Source: Buttiauxella selenatireducens
GTDB taxonomy: Bacteria > Pseudomonadota > Gammaproteobacteria > Enterobacterales > Enterobacteriaceae
Assembly (NCBI RefSeq): GCF_031432975.1
Contig: NZ_CP133838.1
Location: 3,782,001 to 3,846,000, forward strand
DNA: 64,000 nucleotides
Reading direction: 5' to 3'
The notes under the pieces were generated by a model. The model saw nothing but the letters and a program-made list of their open reading frames with translations, searched no databases and was not told the origin of the DNA. Below, one piece after another: positions 28,155-37,037 of this stretch; within the stretch, counting starts at the first letter, position 1, and the number at the start of each line of letters is the position of its first letter. The position numbers and the translations under genes are program-made.

Positions 28155-30841
28155 ATGACAGAAGAACCCCTGCGCCCTAACCCAGATAAATTGCTGGAAC
28201 AGGTCAATCGCCCGACCCGCGGTAAGCTGAAAATATTCTTCGGTGCGTGTGCTGGCGTGGGGAAAACCTACGCCATGTTGCAAGAAGCGCAGCGACTGCG
28301 AGCGCAAGGTCTGGATATCCTGATTGGCGTGGTGGAAACACATGGCCGCAAAGAGACCGCCGCACTGCTGAACGGGCTGGCTATCCAGCCCGCAAAACGA
28401 CTGCACCACCGTGGGCGCTGGGTGCAAGAGTTTGATCTCGACGCGGCACTTGCGCGTAATCCTGCGCTGATCCTGATGGATGAACTGGCACACAGTAACG
28501 CGCCAGGTTCGCGCCACCCCAAGCGCTGGCAAGATGTGGAAGAGTTGCTGGATGCCGGGATCGACGTCTTTACCACCGTCAATGTGCAGCATCTTGAAAG
28601 CCTGAATGACATCGTTGGCGGCGTCACGGGTATTCAGGTACGCGAAACGGTGCCCGACCCAATTTTTGATGCCGCCGATGAAATCGTGTTGGTCGACCTC
28701 CCCCGGACGATTTACGCCAGCGCCTGCATGAAGGCAAAGTGTATATCTCCGGCCAGGCCGAACGCGCCATCGAGCACTTTTTCCGCAAAGGAAATTTGAT
28801 TGCCCTGCGCGAACTGGCGTTGCGCCGCACCGCCGACCGCGTTGACGACCAAATGCGGGCCTGGCGCGACAGCCAGGGGCAGGAAAAAGTCTGGCATACA
28901 CGCGACGCCATTTTACTGTGTATCGGCCACAGTTCCGGCAATGAAAAACTGGTGCGCACGGCTGCGCGGTTGGCTGCAAAATTGGGCAGCGCCTGGCATG
29001 CTGTGTATGTCGAAACGCCACAACTTCACCGCTTACCCGAACATCAACGCCGCGCTATTCTCAGCGCATTGCGCCTGGCTCAAGAATTGGGTGCAGAAAC
29101 AGCCACGCTTGCAGACCCCGCCGAAGATAAAGCGGTTTTGCGTTACGCCCGGGAACATAACCTCGGGAAAATTATTATTGGTCGGCGGACGACACGACGC
29201 TGGTGGAGCCGCGAATCTTTTTCTGACCGACTGGCCCGCCGTGCGCCAGACCTTGATTTAGTGATTGTTGCGCTTGACGACAAACCGTCTGTTGCCTCTC
29301 CTTCGACGCCCGACATGCGCAGTTTCACGGAAAAGTGGCGCGTGCAAATGCGCGGATGCGCTGTCGCGATTGCGCTTTGCGCCCTGACGACGTTTATCGC
29401 AAACCAGTGGTTAATGGCCTTCGATGCCGCCAACCTGGTCATGCTTTACTTGCTCGGCGTCGTCATTGTGGCGCTGTTTTATGGTCGCTGGCCTTCGGTG
29501 CTGGCGACCGTGATAAGCGTACTCAGTTTTGATCTGTTTTTTATTGCGCCACACGGCACGCTGGCCGTCTCTGATATCCAGTATTTGTTAACCTTCGCGG
29601 TGATGCTCACCGTTGGCCTGGTTATCGGTAATCTCACCGCTGGCGTGCGTTATCAGGCGCGAATTGCTCGTTATCGCGAGCAACGCACTCGCCACTTGTA
29701 TGAGATGTCAAAAGCCCTCGCCGCTGAACGCACTCCGCAGGATATTGCGGCCACCAGCGAGCTGTTCATTAATAACAGTTTCCATGCCCGCGCCCAGCTA
29801 TTGTTACCTGACGCGCAGGGTGTGTTAGAGCGAGTCAATGCGCGAGGTGAGCCGCAAAACTGGGATGAAGCCATCGCCCGCTGGAGCTTTGATAAAGGCC
29901 AACCCGCCGGTGCTGGCACCGATACGCTGCCAGGTGTGCCCTATCAAATCCTGCCTCTCAAAACGCCGGAAAAAACCCTTGGGTTGCTGATTGTCGAGCC
30001 GAGTAATTTGCGCCAGTTGATGATTCCCGAGCAACAGCGCTTGTTGGAAACGTTCACGCTGTTGGCGGCCACTGCCCTGGAGCGGCTATTGCTGACCGCA
30101 AGTGAGGAGCAGGCCCGGTTATCCAGCGAACGCGAGCAAGTGCGTAATTCGTTGCTTGCGGCGCTGTCTCATGATTTGCGAACCCCGTTGACCGTACTGT
30201 TTGGCCAGGCAGAAATACTAACGCTGGATTTGGCTTCTGAAGGGTCAAAACACGCCCCACAAGCCAACGACATTCGCCAGCATGTTCTCAATACCACGCG
30301 TCTGGTGAATAATTTACTGGATATGGCGCGTATTCAGTCCGGTGGTTTTAATCTGCGTAAAGAATGGCTAACCCTTGAAGAAGTGGTCGGTAGCGCATTG
30401 AAGATGCTGGAACCGAGCCTCGGCGGGCGGCATATTGCGCTGGCGCTGCCCGACCCACTGATGCTGATTCATGTTGATGGTCCGCTGTTTGAACGCGTGT
30501 TGATCAATTTGCTGGAAAATGCCGTGAAATATGCAGGGTTCCAGTCAAACATTGGCATTCGTGCGCAAGCACTGACTGATAAACTGGATCTTGAAGTCTG
30601 GGACGATGGTCCGGGAATTCCGGCTGGCAAAGAACAGCTCATCTTTGATAAGTTTTCCCGGGGCAATAAAGAATCGGCCATTCCGGGTGTTGGCCTGGGT
30701 CTGGCAATTTGCCAGGCGATCATCGAAGTTCACGACGGGAAGATTTTTGCCGTGAATCGCCCGGAAGGTGGCGCAAGTTTTCATGTTATTTTACCTCTAC
30801 CACCATTACCTGAGCTGGCTGAGATGAACGAGGCGTTGTGA
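28155..30841 (+). pseudogene. kdpD: Sensor kinase KdpD, split by a one-base frameshift
   Basis: Turgor/potassium sensor kinase that controls kdpFABC through KdpE. Two pieces are seen. The first (28155-28799, 214 residues, ATG after AAGGAATAGAG) has the KdpD N-domain with Walker A GACAGVGKT and Walker B LILMDELAHSN, then drifts into unrelated residues after VDLP. The second, in another frame from about 28701 to 30841, resumes at DDLRQRLHEGKVYISGQAERA and carries the universal-stress-like domain, four membrane helices, GAF domain, HisKA (AALSHDLRTPLT) and ATPase domains. One extra C in the C5 run at 28700-28704 would restore an 895-residue protein (E. coli 894). It is a real inactivating mutation, a variable tract or a sequence error. 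Confidence 0.9.
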
Positions 30842-31515
30842 TATCAGTACTGATTGTTGAAGATGAAAAAGAGATCCGCCGTTTCTTGCGCACTGCGCTG
30901 GAGGCTGAGTCATTGCGCGTTCATGAAGCCGAAACCTTGCAACGTGGCTTGCTGGAAGCGGCCACGCGTAAACCTGATTTAGTGATCCTCGACCTCGGTT
31001 TACCTGACGGTGATGGCATTGATTTTATTCGCGACTTCCGCCAGTGGAGCCAAACACCGATTGTGGTGCTCTCCGCTCGTAGCGATGAGCAAGTAAAGAT
31101 AGACGCGCTTGATGCGGGTGCCGACGACTATCTCAGTAAACCGTTTGGCATTGGTGAGCTACAGGCGCGTCTACGCGTCGTCTTACGCCGCCATGCAAGC
31201 CTTGCGCAACCCGATCCGGTTTATCAGTTTTCAAATATTACCGTTGACCTTGCCACCCGTCGCATCACGCGGGATGGCGCAGAAATCCATCTCACGCCGA
31301 TTGAGTTCCGCCTGCTCGCAACCCTTATCAATAATCACGGAAAAGTGCTGACCCAACGCCAGTTACTCAGCCAGGTTTGGGGGCCAAATGCCGTGGAACA
31401 CAGCCATTATCTACGCATTTATATGGGGCATTTACGCCAGAAGCTGGAGACGGATCCGGCGCGCCCAAGCCATCTGCTTACCGAAACCGGAATCGGCTAC
31501 CGTTTTATGCTTTAA
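30838..31515 (+). CDS. kdpE: Response regulator KdpE
   Basis: 225 residues, as in E. coli. OmpR-family regulator: a receiver domain with Glu8/Asp9, phospho-acceptor Asp52 in VILDLGLPDGDG and Lys101 in YLSKPFG, and a winged helix ending GIGYRFML. It activates kdpFABC. It starts at GTG, which overlaps the kdpD stop (GTGA), so its translation would normally be coupled to kdpD. With kdpD frameshifted, coupling would depend on ribosomes starting again in the second kdpD fragment. Confidence 0.96.
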   Translation: MISVLIVEDEKEIRRFLRTALEAESLRVHEAETLQRGLLEAATRKPDLVILDLGLPDGDGIDFIRDFRQWSQTPIVVLSARSDEQVKIDALDAGADDYLSKPFGIGELQARLRVVLRRHASLAQPDPVYQFSNITVDLATRRITRDGAEIHLTPIEFRLLATLINNHGKVLTQRQLLSQVWGPNAVEHSHYLRIYMGHLRQKLETDPARPSHLLTETGIGYRFML

Positions 31516-31524
31516 GCCAGATGT

Positions 31525-31552
31525 AAAAAAGGCGCCTTGCGGCGCCCTTTTC
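31525..31552. terminator. Terminator between kdpE and pgm
   Basis: GGCGCC-TTGC-GGCGCC with AAAAAA before and CTTTTC after, in the 48-bp gap between the convergent kdpE and pgm. It serves both strands, more clearly the pgm (minus) side, where the A-run becomes a T-run. Confidence 0.8.
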
Positions 31553-31563
31553 AAGTCAATTGC

Positions 31564-33207
31564 TTACTTCGCGTTTTTCAGCACTTCGCTGACAATCTCT
31601 ACCGCTTCTTTCTCAATTTGCAGGCGATGTTCGCTGCCTAAGAAACTTTCACAGTAAATTTTGTACGCATCTTCCGTACCGGAAGGACGTGCAGCAAACC
31701 AGCCGTTGTCGGTCATCACTTTAAGGCCACCGATAGAAGCACCGTTGCCTGGAGCGGCCGTTAAACGTGCGGTAATAGGGTCGCCCGCCAATGTGCTGGC
31801 GCTCACCATTTCTGGAGAAAGTTTGGACAGTGCGGCTTTCTGCGCAGATGTCGCGGAAGCTTGCAGACGGTTGTAGCTTGGCGCACCGAAACGGGCAGCC
31901 AGTTCGTCATAATGCTGTTGCGGGTTCTTACCCGTAACGGCGGTAATTTCCGCTGCCAGCAAGCACATGATGATGCCGTCTTTATCCGTTGACCACGGCG
32001 TGCCATCGAAGCGCAGGAAAGATGCCCCAGCACTTTCTTCGCCACCAAAACCGAAGCTGCCATCGAACAGGCCGTCAACAAACCATTTGAAGCCCACCGG
32101 TACTTCTACCAGTTTACGACCCAAATCGTTGACTACACGGTCAATCATTGCAGACGACACCAGAGTTTTACCGACTGCAACATCTTTGCCCCACTGCGGA
32201 CGATGCTGGAACAGGTAGTTAATGGCGACGGCCAGATAATGGTTCGGGTTCATCAGGCCTGCTGGCGTGACGATACCGTGGCGGTCGTAATCCGGGTCGT
32301 TGGCGAATGCCAGGTCGAATTTGTCACGCAGGGCCAGCAAACCTTCCATTGCGCACTCGGACGAGCAATCCATACGGATAGCACCGTCTTTATCCAGATG
32401 CATAAAGCGGAAAGTTTGATCAACATGATCGTTAACAATCGTCAGGTCGAGATTGTAGTGTTTTGCGATACGCTGCCAGTATTCGATACCGGAACCACCG
32501 AGCGGATCAACGCCCAGTTTGAGGCCAGCCTTCTGGATAGCGGCCATATCGACGATATCCACCAGCCCTTCGATAAACGGCTGCACCAGATCTTGTTCCT
32601 GCACATGCCCACTGGCCCATGCTTGATCAAGAGAAAGGCGCTTCACGTCTTTCAAGCCCGCAGCCATCAGCGCGTTAGCACGATCTTCTACCACTTTGGT
32701 GACGTTGGTATCAGCCGGGCCACCGTTTGGCGGGTTGTATTTGATACCACCATCGTCTGGTGGGTTGTGCGAAGGCGTGATAACGATACCGTCTGCCTGC
32801 GCGCCACCGTTTTTGTTATGCGTCAGAATGGCATGCGAGATTGCCGGCGTCGGCGTGTAGCCGTTTGCCTGCTGCACAATGACGTTCACACCGTTCGCAG
32901 CCAGCACTTCAAGAACCGAAATAAACGCAGGCTCAGACAACGCATGAGTATCTTTGCCAACGTAGCACGGCCCGGTAATTCCATTTTTTGCACGATCTTC
33001 GGCAATCGCTTGAGCAATGGCCAGAATGTGGGGTTCGTTAAAGCTATGACGTGCCGCACTACCACGGTGACCGGAGGTGCCGAACTTCACCGCATGTTCG
33101 CTATTACCTGGTTCCGGCTTCAGCACGTAATACTGGGCCGTCAATTGCGCTACGTTAATCAAATCGCTCTGTTGTGCCGGTTGACCTGCACGAGGGTGGT
33201 TAGCCAT
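31564..33207 (-). CDS. pgm: Phosphoglucomutase
   Basis: 547 residues from the ATG at 33207 (E. coli 546); AAGGAAAGG lies just upstream, and the longer frame to 33258 is rejected. Interconverts glucose-1-phosphate and glucose-6-phosphate, linking glycogen, trehalose and UDP-glucose synthesis to glycolysis. The phosphoserine loop is [13 protein letters not shown], the metal loop DPDYDRHG, the sugar-binding loop [10 protein letters not shown], and the phosphate-binding loop [10 protein letters not shown]. It lies 25 bp downstream of seqA, as in E. coli, and is likely co-transcribed with it. Confidence 0.97.
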   Translation of the reverse strand: MANHPRAGQPAQQSDLINVAQLTAQYYVLKPEPGNSEHAVKFGTSGHRGSAARHSFNEPHILAIAQAIAEDRAKNGITGPCYVGKDTHALSEPAFISVLEVLAANGVNVIVQQANGYTPTPAISHAILTHNKNGGAQADGIVITPSHNPPDDGGIKYNPPNGGPADTNVTKVVEDRANALMAAGLKDVKRLSLDQAWASGHVQEQDLVQPFIEGLVDIVDMAAIQKAGLKLGVDPLGGSGIEYWQRIAKHYNLDLTIVNDHVDQTFRFMHLDKDGAIRMDCSSECAMEGLLALRDKFDLAFANDPDYDRHGIVTPAGLMNPNHYLAVAINYLFQHRPQWGKDVAVGKTLVSSAMIDRVVNDLGRKLVEVPVGFKWFVDGLFDGSFGFGGEESAGASFLRFDGTPWSTDKDGIIMCLLAAEITAVTGKNPQQHYDELAARFGAPSYNRLQASATSAQKAALSKLSPEMVSASTLAGDPITARLTAAPGNGASIGGLKVMTDNGWFAARPSGTEDAYKIYCESFLGSEHRLQIEKEAVEIVSEVLKNAK

Positions 33208-33232
33208 TAGCCTTTCCTTCTGACGCGAAGTG

Positions 33233-33778
33233 TTAGATTGTGCCGCAAACCTTTTCAATCAATTCCGCCGGGAACTGCATTGATTGCATGATGTGTTCGA
33301 TCATGCTGCATTTACGGCCCGTATTGGTGTTAGTAATCACCCAGTATGGTGTGCCTGGAACATGCTTTGGTTTTGTCTGGTTACCATTTTGCAGCAGCGT
33401 TTGCTCGTTACCTGCAAAATAGACCCGCGTACGACCATGCAGCGATTCGGTCGCTTCACCAAAGGCATGTGCGTCGAGGGTATACAGAGTAGAAAGCACC
33501 ATCATAAAACGATTAACGGCTTTCTTTTGCTCCGCATATTCATCGGAGAGCAGCAATTCACGTACCGCACGAATACGATCGCGTGATTTATTTACGGGTT
33601 TGGCTTCCGGAGTAGCAGCAACAGCGGCTGTCTGGCCGGTAATTTCTGGTGTAGCAGGAGTTTGGCCGGCGGTAAATTTCAACATGCGCCGTAAAATGTC
33701 GGACGCGCTTTCACCAATGTGCTGCGTATGGCTGGCAATATAGCGATAGAGCTCGTCATCAACTTCAATAGTTTTCAT
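33233..33778 (-). CDS. seqA: Negative regulator of replication initiation SeqA
   Basis: 181 residues from the ATG at 33778 ([11 protein letters not shown]), exactly the E. coli length; the frame upstream to 33874 is not part of the family. The N-terminal part (about 1-35, [20 protein letters not shown]) makes SeqA filaments. A variable linker rich in Ala/Thr/Pro follows, then the C-terminal domain that binds hemimethylated GATC pairs ([30 protein letters not shown]). It sequesters oriC after initiation. The Dam-methylation dependence is family knowledge. Confidence 0.97.
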   Translation of the reverse strand: MKTIEVDDELYRYIASHTQHIGESASDILRRMLKFTAGQTPATPEITGQTAAVAATPEAKPVNKSRDRIRAVRELLLSDEYAEQKKAVNRFMMVLSTLYTLDAHAFGEATESLHGRTRVYFAGNEQTLLQNGNQTKPKHVPGTPYWVITNTNTGRKCSMIEHIMQSMQFPAELIEKVCGTI

Positions 33779-33962
33779 CTTAATCCAGTGCAATATCTTT
33801 TCTGAATACAAGTTGTTGGGATTATAGGGGCAAATCCCAACCTCGGGTAGCGCCAAGCTTTTGTCACACCACAAAGTCAGACTAAACTGGAAATTTGCGG
33901 CACAGCGGCAGGATGCCGTTATGATACCCTAACCTCACGAAGTAAAAAAAAAGAACTTTGCC

Positions 33963-34739
33963 ATGAAATTGAATGCTCGCCTGCAAACTGCGCAACAATC
34001 GACTAGTAATTCCCCCATCGTCCTGATCCACGGTCTTTTTGGTAGCCTTGATAATCTGGGAGTGCTGGCCCGCGACCTTGGGCAAGAGCATACCTTGCTG
34101 CAAATTGATCTTCGCAATCACGGATTATCACCACGCAGCCCTGAGATGAATTATGCCGCGATGGCGCAAGACGTGGTTGAAACGCTCGATGAATATGGTT
34201 TTGAGAAAGCCATTATTATTGGCCATTCCATGGGTGGCAAAGTGGCGATGGCGTTAACCGCCATTGCCCCTGAGCGCATCGAAAAATTAGTCCTGATTGA
34301 TATCGCGCCTGTGGATTATCACGTCCGCCGCCATGATGAAATTTTCGCGGCAATTAATGCCGTCACTGATGCAGAAGTGAAAACTCGCCAACAGGCCGCA
34401 GCGGTGATGCGCGAACATATAGATGAAGAAGGCGTGATTCAGTTTTTGCTGAAGTCCTTTGCTGACGGTGAATGGAAATTCAATCTGCCGGTGTTGTGGG
34501 AACAATACGAAAATATTGTCGGCTGGCAAACTATCCCAACATGGAATGAGCCAGCATTGTTTATCCGGGGCGGCGCGTCTCCTTATGTTGACGAATCGCA
34601 CCGTGAAACACTGCTTGCACAGTTTCCGCAGGCACGCGCTCATGTCGTTGCCGGTGCCGGGCACTGGGTTCATGCCGAAAAACCTGATGCTGTTTTGCGC
34701 GCAATCCATCGTTTTATCGACGGAACAGCAGCAAACTGA
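33963..34739 (+). CDS. ybfF: Esterase YbfF (alpha/beta hydrolase)
   Basis: 258 residues (E. coli 254). Alpha/beta-hydrolase with HGLFGSLDN oxyanion loop, the nucleophile elbow GHSMGGK and a C-terminal AGHWVHAEKPD carrying the catalytic His. E. coli YbfF hydrolyses short acyl and acyl-CoA-like esters in vitro; its cell role is not settled. Divergent from seqA and followed by ybfE. Confidence 0.94.
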   Translation: MKLNARLQTAQQSTSNSPIVLIHGLFGSLDNLGVLARDLGQEHTLLQIDLRNHGLSPRSPEMNYAAMAQDVVETLDEYGFEKAIIIGHSMGGKVAMALTAIAPERIEKLVLIDIAPVDYHVRRHDEIFAAINAVTDAEVKTRQQAAAVMREHIDEEGVIQFLLKSFADGEWKFNLPVLWEQYENIVGWQTIPTWNEPALFIRGGASPYVDESHRETLLAQFPQARAHVVAGAGHWVHAEKPDAVLRAIHRFIDGTAAN

Positions 34740-34874
34740 TTAAAAACAAACCGACTGGCCGTTAGATGCGGCTAACGCGTTGGCGCGCAAGCCATGCTGA
34801 TGTATGATTGCGCGCTAAAATGCGCCAGAGCACCCCGCTCCGTGCCACCTGAATTCCCTGTCAGTAGTCTAATC

Positions 34875-35156
34875 ATGGCAAAAGAACAAACGGACCGTAC
34901 TACATTAGATCTGTTCGCGGACGAGCGTCGCCCCGGGCGACCAAAAACTAATCCGCTCACGCGTGATGAGCAACTGCGTATCAACAAACGCAACCAGCTC
35001 AAGCGCGATAAAGTACGCGGCCTGAAGCGAGTGGAGTTAAAGCTCAATAACGATGCAGTAGATGCACTTAATCATCTGGCTGAAGCGCGCAATATCAGTC
35101 GTAGTGAGTTGATTGAAGAGATTTTACTCGCACAATTGAAGCAGCATCTCAGTTAA
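34875..35156 (+). CDS. ybfE: LexA-regulated protein YbfE (ribbon-helix-helix type)
   Basis: 93 residues from the ATG at 34875 (MAKEQTDRTTLDLF). The frame is open further upstream to 34794, but that part is not conserved. Highly basic, with a C-terminal segment VELKLNNDAVDALNHLAEA followed by RNISRSELIEEILL, which looks like a CopG/ribbon-helix-helix DNA-binding fold. In E. coli it is a member of the LexA (SOS) regulon with no known function. A LexA-like sequence lies upstream but seems imperfect (see findings). Confidence 0.9.
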   Translation: MAKEQTDRTTLDLFADERRPGRPKTNPLTRDEQLRINKRNQLKRDKVRGLKRVELKLNNDAVDALNHLAEARNISRSELIEEILLAQLKQHLS

Positions 35157-35307
35157 TTTTTATGCTGTAGCCCAGAATGCGATGTTGCAGTCTGTGCACA
35201 TCAGGGTGATAGCAGTTTCCGCAGCGCTTTGTGTTCTGCTATGATTGCCCTATCTGTGGCCGAATAGCAGCCACCATACCATTAAGTTTCAAGAGGTTAT
35301 TTTACTC

Positions 35308-35838
35308 ATGGCAATCGTAGGCATTTTTTTCGGCAGCGACACTGGTAACACCGAAAATATCGCGAAGATGATTCAAAAACAGCTCGGTAAAGACGTTGCT
35401 GAGGTGCATGACATTGCTAAGAGCAGCAAAGAAGACCTGGAAGGCTTCGATATCCTGCTTCTCGGCATTCCAACGTGGTATTACGGTGAAGCGCAATGCG
35501 ACTGGGATGATTTCTTCCCGACGTTGGAAGAAGTTGATTTCAATGGCAAATTGGTCGCCCTTTTCGGCTGTGGCGACCAGGAAGACTACGCAGAATACTT
35601 CTGTGACGCATTAGGTACTATCCGCGATATTATTGAGCCGCGCGGTGCTGCTATCGTGGGTCACTGGCCAACTGCCGGTTACCATTTTGAAGCGTCTAAA
35701 GGTCTTGCTGACGACAATCACTTCGTGGGCCTGGCTATTGATGAAGATCGCCAACCAGAACTGACTGCACAACGCGTTCAACAATGGGTCAAACAGGTTT
35801 CTGAAGAGCTGAACCTGGCAGATATCCTCAACACTTGA
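35308..35838 (+). CDS. fldA: Flavodoxin 1
   Basis: 176 residues from the ATG at 35308, identical in length to E. coli FldA; AAGAGG lies upstream and the longer frame to 35245 is rejected. FMN electron carrier. The phosphate-binding loop SDTGNTENIA is at residues 10-19; the isoalloxazine-contacting segments are around PTWYYGEAQCDWDD and FGCGDQEDYAEYFCDA. It supplies electrons to methionine synthase, pyruvate formate-lyase activation, class III ribonucleotide reductase and IspG/IspH. fur follows, as in E. coli. Confidence 0.97.
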   Translation: MAIVGIFFGSDTGNTENIAKMIQKQLGKDVAEVHDIAKSSKEDLEGFDILLLGIPTWYYGEAQCDWDDFFPTLEEVDFNGKLVALFGCGDQEDYAEYFCDALGTIRDIIEPRGAAIVGHWPTAGYHFEASKGLADDNHFVGLAIDEDRQPELTAQRVQQWVKQVSEELNLADILNT

Positions 35839-35846
35839 TGCTCGGT

Positions 35847-35872
35847 GTGACGCGGCTAGTGGGTCGCGTCAC
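35847..35872 (+). terminator. Hairpin after fldA
   Basis: GTGACGCG with CGCGTCAC, an 8-bp stem around a 10-base loop, starts 8 bp after the fldA stop. The following bases (ATTGATAGATTATT) are A/T-rich but have no clean T-run, so termination is likely only partial, which would allow some fldA-fur read-through. Confidence 0.55.
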
Positions 35873-36051
35873 ATTGATAGATTATTCCGATTAAAATAAT
35901 CGCTACAAATTTTTAACTTTTCAGTTTGTCCCTGTACAATGACCTCCTGACTAACTAGCTAACAAGGCAAATAAATCGCGACTCAGCCGCCATTTTTTAG
36001 CTTGATTATGCATAATACTTGCGGTTCCCATTTAGAATTGACAGTTCTATA

Positions 36052-36120
36052 ATGAGACGCATTCATCTTAACGCTCACCCTGAGTCCGAGCGATCCGTTA
36101 AGCAACAGGACAATTTCCGC
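36052..36120 (+). promoter_or_regulatory. fur leader with an in-frame upstream ATG
   Basis: From the ATG at 36052 there are 23 sense codons (MRRIHLNAHPESERSVKQQD, then NFR) that run straight into the fur ATG at 36121 with no stop. In E. coli this region encodes Uof, a short leader peptide in a different frame that is translationally coupled to fur and is the target of RyhB sRNA. Here the E. coli uof frame contains TAA (36099-36101) 25 bases before its end. The leader may therefore be translated as an N-terminal extension of Fur, or not translated. Confidence 0.45.
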
Positions 36121-36573
36121 ATGACTGACAATAATACCGCATTAAAGAAGGCCGGCCTGAAAGTCACGCTTCCACGATTAAAAATCCTTGAAGTGTTGCA
36201 GGGTCCGGTGAACCACCACGTCAGTGCGGAAGACTTATATAAACGTCTGATTGATATGGGCGAAGAGATTGGTCTCGCCACCGTTTATCGTGTACTAAAC
36301 CAGTTTGATGATGCAGGCATTGTTACTCGTCATAATTTCGAAGGCGGCAAATCCGTATTCGAGCTGACACAACAGCATCACCACGACCATTTGATTTGCC
36401 TGGACTGCGGCAAAGTTATTGAATTTAGTGATGATTCAATCGAAGCCCGTCAGCGTGAAATCGCATCACGCCATGGCATTCGTCTGACTAACCACAGCCT
36501 GTACCTTTATGGTCACTGCGCTGAAGGTGATTGCCGTACCGACGAAAATGCACACGAAATCAGCGAAAAATAA
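36121..36573 (+). CDS. fur: Ferric uptake regulator Fur
   Basis: 150 residues from the ATG at 36121 (E. coli 148); AGGACAATTTCCGC precedes it. Winged-helix N-domain (LKKAGLKVTLPRLKILEVLQ, then the recognition helix GLATVYRVLNQFDDAG) and a C-terminal dimer/metal domain with the His-rich QQHHHDHLICLDCGKV site and Cys pair in YGHCAEGDC. With Fe2+ it represses iron-uptake genes and RyhB. The frame is open in phase to 36019, with a 23-codon in-frame ATG at 36052; the family start is kept as the main start. It ends in a strong terminator. Confidence 0.96.
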   Translation: MTDNNTALKKAGLKVTLPRLKILEVLQGPVNHHVSAEDLYKRLIDMGEEIGLATVYRVLNQFDDAGIVTRHNFEGGKSVFELTQQHHHDHLICLDCGKVIEFSDDSIEARQREIASRHGIRLTNHSLYLYGHCAEGDCRTDENAHEISEK

Positions 36574-36611
36574 TCCGCACATTTGACCACGCTAACCCGG
36601 TGGTCAGATAT

Positions 36612-36646
36612 AAAAAAACCGGTGAGGAAGCTCACCGGTTTTTTTA
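36612..36646. terminator. Bidirectional terminator, fur / chiQ
   Basis: ACCGGTGAG-GAAG-CTCACCGGT is flanked by AAAAAAA and TTTTTTT, so it serves both convergent genes. A smaller hairpin (TGACCAC...GTGGTCA, 36584-36606) lies just upstream after fur. Confidence 0.92.
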
Positions 36647-36663
36647 TTGGCTGAACGCGACAA

Positions 36664-36990
36664 TTATTTATTGTTAGCGCGAATTTCTTGCCAGATTTTA
36701 TCGCATTTAGCTTTAACGGCCTGGTCATTACCGGTACGAGTTGCCTGGATGCAGTTCTGGTAATCAAGAGTACGAACGCTCTCTTTCTGTGCGAACTCCT
36801 GGTGTTCCTTCTCTTGACTCAATACATTCAAAACGCTTTGGCACGCCTGAATTTTATCAGGATTCCCTTCGGCGGTATTGATACAGGCGCTATAAGCTTG
36901 TTTCAGCTTTGAATCCTCTGGTGCTGTTTTAGGCTGTGCACAGGCGCTCAAACCTAAAGCCATCACCGTAACCAAAATGATTTTTTTCAT
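36664..36990 (-). CDS. chiQ: Chitosugar-induced lipoprotein ChiQ (YbfN)
   Basis: 108 residues from the ATG at 36990 (MKKIILVTVMALGLSAC). The lipobox LSAC places the lipidated cysteine at residue 17. The mature part has four spaced cysteines and a conserved AYSACINTAEGNPDKI segment. It lies 47 bp downstream of chiP, and in E. coli the two form an operon controlled by NagC and by the ChiX sRNA. Its exact role is unknown; presumably it helps chitooligosaccharide uptake at the outer membrane. Confidence 0.93.
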   Translation of the reverse strand: MKKIILVTVMALGLSACAQPKTAPEDSKLKQAYSACINTAEGNPDKIQACQSVLNVLSQEKEHQEFAQKESVRTLDYQNCIQATRTGNDQAVKAKCDKIWQEIRANNK

Positions 36991-37037
36991 GCTCGATATC
37001 CTTAACAAAACCGGGCGCGTTAACGCCCGGAATCAAA

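Noticed and set aside
28077-29021. 314-codon minus-strand frame opposite kdpD
   Set aside because: Antisense to kdpD and ERIC copy 3; the composition is that of a mirrored coding strand, with no family features.
32203-33210. 335-codon open frame on the plus strand opposite pgm
   Set aside because: Fully antisense to the conserved phosphoglucomutase; no ribosome site and no recognisable domain. Long antisense frames are common opposite well-conserved genes with biased codon use.
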